From contig JAJFTX010000203.1 of the NCBI GenBank assembly GCA_021372715.1, forward strand, positions 1-35,774: a stretch of DNA of 35,774 nt, given 5' to 3'. Numbering within the stretch: position 1 is the first letter of the stretch; every line of letters begins with the position of its first letter. The stretch is from Methanobacterium sp. Lineage in GTDB: Archaea; Methanobacteriota; Methanobacteria; Methanobacteriales; Methanobacteriaceae. The notes under the pieces are model-generated. The model was not told the origin of the DNA, did no database searches, and saw nothing but the letters and a program-made list of their open reading frames with translations. The translations under genes were made by a program, and so were the position numbers. Below, in pieces: positions 32,158-35,774 of this stretch.

Positions 32158-32170
32158 CATATATAAATGG
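32158..32170 (+). promoter_or_regulatory. Probable TATA box for the DUF167 gene
   Basis: CATATATAAATGG lies about 53 bases before the DUF167 start, predicting transcription from near 32190 and a leader of about 27 bases. The tRNA gene is divergent and would use an element such as TATTTAAAT (32119-32127) on the other strand. Confidence 0.4.
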
Positions 32171-32216
32171 ATAAATCAATATTAGTTAATTTAATTAACA
32201 CTTTAAAGGCTAAAAA

Positions 32217-32519
32217 ATGCTTGCACTTAAAGAAATTGATGATGGATTATTGGTAAATATTGAGATATCTCCAAATTCATCTAAATTTGAAATATCCGGT
32301 TATGATGAATGGAGAGATGAGATACAAGTAAGAATCACCTCAATTCCTCAGAAAGGAAAGGCCAATAGGGAAATAATTAAAGAGTTCATAAAACTCACCG
32401 GTTCTCGAGTTGAAATTGTCTCCGGGCTTAAAAGCAGACATAAAACCTTGAAGATTTATGATCTATCCAAGGGAGAATTGGAAGATATTTTATTTAAAAA
32501 TTATCCAGATTTTAATTAA
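32217..32519 (+). CDS. DUF167 (YggU-like) family protein
   Basis: A 100-residue DUF167 protein. Family marks are the VNIEISPNSSKFEISGYDEW start, the VRITSIPQKGKANREIIKEF core with the conserved Pro-x-Lys-Gly-Lys-Ala-Asn, and the VSGLKSRHKTLKI end. Found in all three domains; function is unknown although a structured nucleic-acid or protein partner has been suggested. It is divergent from tRNA-Leu. Length and motifs are standard. Confidence 0.9.
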   Translation: MLALKEIDDGLLVNIEISPNSSKFEISGYDEWRDEIQVRITSIPQKGKANREIIKEFIKLTGSRVEIVSGLKSRHKTLKIYDLSKGELEDILFKNYPDFN

Positions 32520-32570
32520 TCAAGCACATAATCTTAAATTAGAATTAATTTTGATGTTATCTAGCTCATA

Positions 32571-32582
32571 TTTTTATAAAAT
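32571..32582 (+). promoter_or_regulatory. TATA box placed for a leaderless MFS message
   Basis: TTTTTATAAAAT is centred about 26 bases before the ATG at 32603, which would place transcription start at or next to the start codon. No ribosome site precedes that ATG. Confidence 0.45.
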
Positions 32583-32602
32583 CATGATATAACTAATAAA
32601 TA

Positions 32603-34144
32603 ATGGAATCCAGTCACTATAAATGGGGAACAGTTGTAATTGCTTGTATATCAATATTTATCATCGTTTTGGATTCATCTGCCATGAACGTTGCAATTAC
32701 CGACTTAGTGGGGGAATTGAATACGTCATTGTCGGTAATCCAGGCAATTATGACTTTATGTGCTCTTATTGTAACTTCATTCATGCTGCTGGGTAGTAAA
32801 ATCCAGAATATCATGGGTAGAAAGAGAATCTTCCTGTTGGGATTAATTATCTATGGTCTTGGAAATATCATTGCTGCTTTAAGTATAAATGCTGGTATTT
32901 TGCTGGTTGGATGGGCAATATTTGAGGGTATCGGCGCTGCTTTGATAATCCCGGCCACTGTTACACTATTAGGGGCCAGTTATGAAGGAAAGGATAAAAT
33001 CACTGCCTATGGGATTTGGGGAGGTAGTGCGGCTGTGGCTGCTGCTATTGCTCCCATTGTAGGGGGAATTTTTACCACCTTTTTAACTTGGAGACTGATA
33101 TTTGCTCTAGAATTGTTTTTCGTAATTTTAATCTTACTCTTCAGAAATTATTTGAATGAATCTAAACCCTACCTTAGATGGAAGGATTTAGACGTGGGGG
33201 GAGCTGTGCTTTCCATAGTTTCTTTGATATTAATTGTTTTAGGCATCTTATTGTTTGCAAATCCTGATTCATGGATATATGTGGCGGTTTTAATTTCATC
33301 AGGTTCTATTCTATTTATAATATTCTTATTATGGCAGGGAAGGCGTATAAATAAAGGTTTAGAGCCTCTTACTGATATATCTCTTCTGAAAAATCGAATT
33401 TTTGTACTGGCGACTGTCAATGACATATTACAACAAATAGCTCTAGCAGGGTTCCTTTTCATCATGCCCGTATTCCTATTACAGGTGATGAAATTAAATG
33501 CCTTTGATACTGGTCTTACTCTTCTACCGACATCTATAGTTATCCTAATAGTTTCATATTTGGGTACCCGGTTGACATCTATTATGGGACCGAAATATAT
33601 ACTGATGATTGGTTTTTTAATCTCAGCTGTAGGAACCTATTTAATAGGGGATGTATCCAACCTGAATACTCAGATGGTAGATATTATGCCCAGTATAATA
33701 GTGTTCGGTGTGGGTTTGGGTCTTTTATTATCTCAATTGACCAATATAACCATGTCTGCTGCCCGGGAAGATCAGGAAACGGACGCTTCTGGTTTGTTTA
33801 ATACCTTTGATAACCTGGGATATTCAGTTGGAATGGCTTTAATGGGTGTTTTATTATTATTGGGTACATATGGTGGTCTTATGGCTGTAATAGAAGAGTC
33901 AGATCTTGCTAGTAACATGACTAATGAAGAGCTTCAAAATGCTTTATTTGAATATGTGGAAAAAATGCAGACTGGTGATCCTGGTGTACCTATGGAACTA
34001 GTTCCTCAATATTCTCAAATTATTGATAAGGCAATTAAGAGCTCAATTAGGCAGGTGTTTAATGTTTTATCTTTGATCCTAATTTTAGGGTTTATTATTA
34101 GTATATTCATTCCTAAAAGGATAATAAAAGCTAAAAATCAGTAA
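32603..34144 (+). CDS. MFS transporter, DHA2 family (14-helix)
   Basis: A 513-residue polytopic exporter-like protein. It shows VLDSSAMNVAITDLVGEL in helix 1, MLLGSKIQNIMGRKRIFLLG in the helix 2-3 loop (degenerate motif A), an IFEGIGAALIIPATVTLLGA helix and a GGSAAVAAAIAPIVGGIF motif C. About 14 hydrophobic helices are visible with a larger polar loop near residues 433-470. No regulator is adjacent, unlike the first MFS gene at 26882. Substrate unknown. The lack of a ribosome site fits a leaderless transcript. Confidence 0.92.
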   Translation: MESSHYKWGTVVIACISIFIIVLDSSAMNVAITDLVGELNTSLSVIQAIMTLCALIVTSFMLLGSKIQNIMGRKRIFLLGLIIYGLGNIIAALSINAGILLVGWAIFEGIGAALIIPATVTLLGASYEGKDKITAYGIWGGSAAVAAAIAPIVGGIFTTFLTWRLIFALELFFVILILLFRNYLNESKPYLRWKDLDVGGAVLSIVSLILIVLGILLFANPDSWIYVAVLISSGSILFIIFLLWQGRRINKGLEPLTDISLLKNRIFVLATVNDILQQIALAGFLFIMPVFLLQVMKLNAFDTGLTLLPTSIVILIVSYLGTRLTSIMGPKYILMIGFLISAVGTYLIGDVSNLNTQMVDIMPSIIVFGVGLGLLLSQLTNITMSAAREDQETDASGLFNTFDNLGYSVGMALMGVLLLLGTYGGLMAVIEESDLASNMTNEELQNALFEYVEKMQTGDPGVPMELVPQYSQIIDKAIKSSIRQVFNVLSLILILGFIISIFIPKRIIKAKNQ

Positions 34145-34177
34145 AAACAATTTAATATATTTGTAATTTTCCTAATT

Positions 34178-34193
34178 AAAAAAAATTAAAAAA
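34178..34193 (-). terminator. T6/T8 terminator after rfbB
   Basis: On the minus strand T6 (34193-34188) and T8 (34185-34178) follow the rfbB stop codon within 25 bases, a clear archaeal termination signal. Confidence 0.55.
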
Positions 34194-34202
34194 TGGGAAA
34201 TT

Positions 34203-35141
34203 TCATAAGAATAAATCCTTATTATCCTTATACCACTGTATAGTCTGTTTTAGACCATCTTCAAAGTTCCATTCAGGATTCCATCCCAATGCACGTGTTT
34301 TGGAAGAATCAAGTGAATATCGTTTGTCATGCCCTGGTCGGGGGTCTTCTATGAATTCTATTAAATTTTCTCCTTTACCTAGAATGTTCAGTATCATATG
34401 GGTGATGTCTAGATTGGTTTTTTCATTTCCTCCACCAATATTATATACTTCCCCAAATTCACCCTTATTTAGAACGGTATCAATCCCTTTACAGTTGTCC
34501 ATTACGTATATCCAGTCTCTTACGTTCATTCCATCACCATAGAGGGGCATTTTTTTATCTTGCATTGCATTTAGAATGAATAGAGGGATCAATTTTTCAG
34601 GATATTGATAGGGTCCATAATTGTTACTGCTTCTGGTTATTAAAACCGGTAAATCATAGGTTTTAAAATAAGCCAGCACTAATACATCTCCCCCTGCTTT
34701 GCTGGCGGAATAGGGACTGCTGGGATCTATATTACTTTTCTCTGTAAATGAACCATTATCTATACTACCATATACTTCATCAGTTGAAATCTGTAGATAC
34801 TTATCAACATCATATTTCCTAACGTGTTCCAGGAGATTATATGTGCCAAGAACATCGGTCTTAACGAAGATACTTGGGTCTACAATTGATCTATCAACAT
34901 GTGTTTCAGCAGCGAAATTCACCACCAGATCACAATCCTTCATAGCAGTTTTAACATCTTCTTTACTACCAATATCACCTTTAATAAACGTGATATCATT
35001 AGTTATATCCTTTAAATTGTCTTTATTTCCAGCATAGGTTAGTTTATCAAGGACTATAATATCATAATCGTAATTATCGTGTATATAATGCACGAAATTC
35101 GTTCCAATAAATCCTGCCCCACCGGTTATGAGTATACTCAT
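34203..35141 (-). CDS. rfbB: dTDP-glucose 4,6-dehydratase
   Basis: RfbB/RmlB turns dTDP-glucose into dTDP-4-keto-6-deoxyglucose, the common intermediate for dTDP-rhamnose and other deoxysugars of surface glycans. The 312-residue short-chain dehydrogenase-fold protein has the NAD loop LITGGAGFIGTNF, NFAAETHVDRSI, the active-site TDEVYGS, the catalytic YSASKAGGD (YxxxK), and NNYGPYQYPEKLIPLF. It is a little shorter than bacterial homologues, as is usual in archaea. AGGTGATT precedes the ATG. The rfbC-like gene lies 78 bases upstream on the same strand. Confidence 0.95.
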   Translation of the reverse strand: MSILITGGAGFIGTNFVHYIHDNYDYDIIVLDKLTYAGNKDNLKDITNDITFIKGDIGSKEDVKTAMKDCDLVVNFAAETHVDRSIVDPSIFVKTDVLGTYNLLEHVRKYDVDKYLQISTDEVYGSIDNGSFTEKSNIDPSSPYSASKAGGDVLVLAYFKTYDLPVLITRSSNNYGPYQYPEKLIPLFILNAMQDKKMPLYGDGMNVRDWIYVMDNCKGIDTVLNKGEFGEVYNIGGGNEKTNLDITHMILNILGKGENLIEFIEDPRPGHDKRYSLDSSKTRALGWNPEWNFEDGLKQTIQWYKDNKDLFL

Positions 35142-35211
35142 TTTTAATCACCTTCTTTCAAATTAAATAAGAATGAGATCAGTTTTCCATAATTCAATAA
35201 TATATTTTTCT

Positions 35212-35219
35212 AAAAAAAA
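35212..35219 (-). terminator. T8 tract directly after the rfbC-like gene
   Basis: Eight T on the minus strand begin at the base next to the stop codon, so transcripts may partly end between the rfbC-like gene and rfbB. Confidence 0.45.
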
Positions 35220-35687
35220 TCACCCATGACTCTTCCCTGGCTCTAATAACCAGTCATAAGGAATTTCATCGGTATCTGGGGGTAATCTAAACTCATCTGG
35301 TTCATCATAGTTATAGGGTAAAGTAGGCACACTTATAAAATAAGCTATTTCTGTACCTACTCCCTTAAAACCATGATAAACGAAGGGAGGAACGCTGATC
35401 ATCATAGGATTTTTATCTCCCACGAAGAATTCATTCAATTCACCATAGGTAGGTGAGTCTTCCCGGGCATCGTAAAGTGCTACCTTCATCATACCATGGA
35501 TACAGGTAAAGTTATCTGTCTGTTTTTTGTGCATATGCCAGGCCTTAGTTACCCCGGGATATGCGGTGGTTATGTATACCTGACCAAATTCCTTAAATAT
35601 ATCATCATCATTTCGTAATATTTCCATAAGCCAACCCCTTTCATCGGGAATGACCCTGAGTTCTTTTGTTTTAACTCCATCAATCAT
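35220..35687 (-). CDS. dTDP-4-dehydrorhamnose 3,5-epimerase-like cupin protein
   Basis: A 155-residue RmlC-superfamily cupin. It contains ELRVIPDERGWLMEILRNDD, then QVYITTAYPGVTKAWHMHKK, where His and Lys could serve as base and substrate ligand, VALYDAREDSPTYGELNEFF and ISVPPFVYHGFKGVGTE. It is shorter than classical RmlC (about 180 residues) and has WHMHKKQ where RmlC has a GLHYQ-type motif, so it may be a variant epimerase or a sugar ketoisomerase. Its place upstream of rfbB supports action on a dTDP-4-keto sugar. AGGTGTT precedes the ATG. Further locus genes would lie beyond the right edge. Confidence 0.82.
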   Translation of the reverse strand: MIDGVKTKELRVIPDERGWLMEILRNDDDIFKEFGQVYITTAYPGVTKAWHMHKKQTDNFTCIHGMMKVALYDAREDSPTYGELNEFFVGDKNPMMISVPPFVYHGFKGVGTEIAYFISVPTLPYNYDEPDEFRLPPDTDEIPYDWLLEPGKSHG

Positions 35688-35774
35688 AAAATAACACCTT
35701 TTATAAATTAGATTTAAAAAATTTTATATATTTCATGCTTTATTAAACATTACCATGAAGCGTTTATTTATAAC
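35688..35774. other. Upstream region of the rfbC-like gene at the window edge
   Basis: No gene is visible. On the minus strand ATATATAAAATT (near 35720-35731) is a probable TATA box for the rfbC-like gene, and AAAGGTGTT is its ribosome site. Confidence 0.35.

Overview
The window looks like chromosomal DNA of a methanogenic archaeon of the order Methanobacteriales, probably a Methanobacterium-like mesophile. Evidence: AT-rich sequence; archaeal-only or archaea-typical genes (pantoate kinase, ArfB and ArfC, SRP19, ribosomal protein L37e, an Lsm protein, DUF371, stand-alone PurS and PurQ); a CfbC-type NifH homologue expected in coenzyme F430 synthesis; TATA boxes upstream of genes; and Shine-Dalgarno sites of the AGGTGAT type, often in front of TTG or GTG starts. 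The genus is inferred, not proven.

Layout. 1-5303: 3' end of an undecaprenyl/polyprenyl diphosphate synthase gene, tatD, a CMD-family gene divergent from a SAM methyltransferase, arfC, an unlisted 53-residue membrane protein, a PHP-domain phosphoesterase, and pantoate kinase. 5317-11468: an almost wholly minus-strand block holding a winged-helix regulator, an archaeal RecJ-like DHH nuclease, srp19, hemD-cobA (4-base overlap), and purC-purS-purQ. 11722-20136: a plus-strand block with glmS, a small sequon-rich exported protein, then an XRE-cupin regulator, a hotdog thioesterase and an AMP-forming acyl-CoA synthetase, followed by a DUF5814-type helicase and a membrane protein. 20214-21463 (minus): arfB and a PUA-domain protein. 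21464-21917 is the longest non-coding stretch. 21918-26866 (plus): lsm, rpl37e, a TOPRIM/coiled-coil protein, purF, a CxxC AhpD-like protein with a membrane tail, and a U32 peptidase-like protein. 26882-28821 (minus): a MarR-MFS efflux operon. 28983-30259 (plus): a CBS-pair protein overlapping a cfbC-like gene. The rest holds a GIY-YIG (DUF123) protein, DUF371, a Cache-domain protein with a suspect frameshift, tRNA-Leu(GAG), a DUF167 protein, a second MFS transporter, and part of a dTDP-sugar locus (rfbB and an rfbC-like gene) cut by the right edge.

How the genes fit together. Purine synthesis is represented by purC, purS, purQ and purF; the flavin/F420 precursor route by arfB and arfC; tetrapyrrole (F430, sirohaem, corrinoid) synthesis by cobA, hemD and the cfbC-like gene; CoA synthesis by pantoate kinase; and surface polysaccharide or cell wall by glmS, uppS and rfb genes. 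The lsm-rpl37e-TOPRIM cluster beside a PUA gene suggests RNA processing or translation.

No CRISPR array, insertion sequence, prophage or clear horizontally acquired island was seen. The most interesting uncharacterised points are the TOPRIM/coiled-coil protein in its RNA context, the XRE-cupin/thioesterase/acyl-CoA synthetase module with a perfect 23-bp dyad before the synthetase, the CBS protein translationally coupled to the cfbC-like reductase, and the frame problem at the start of the Cache protein.
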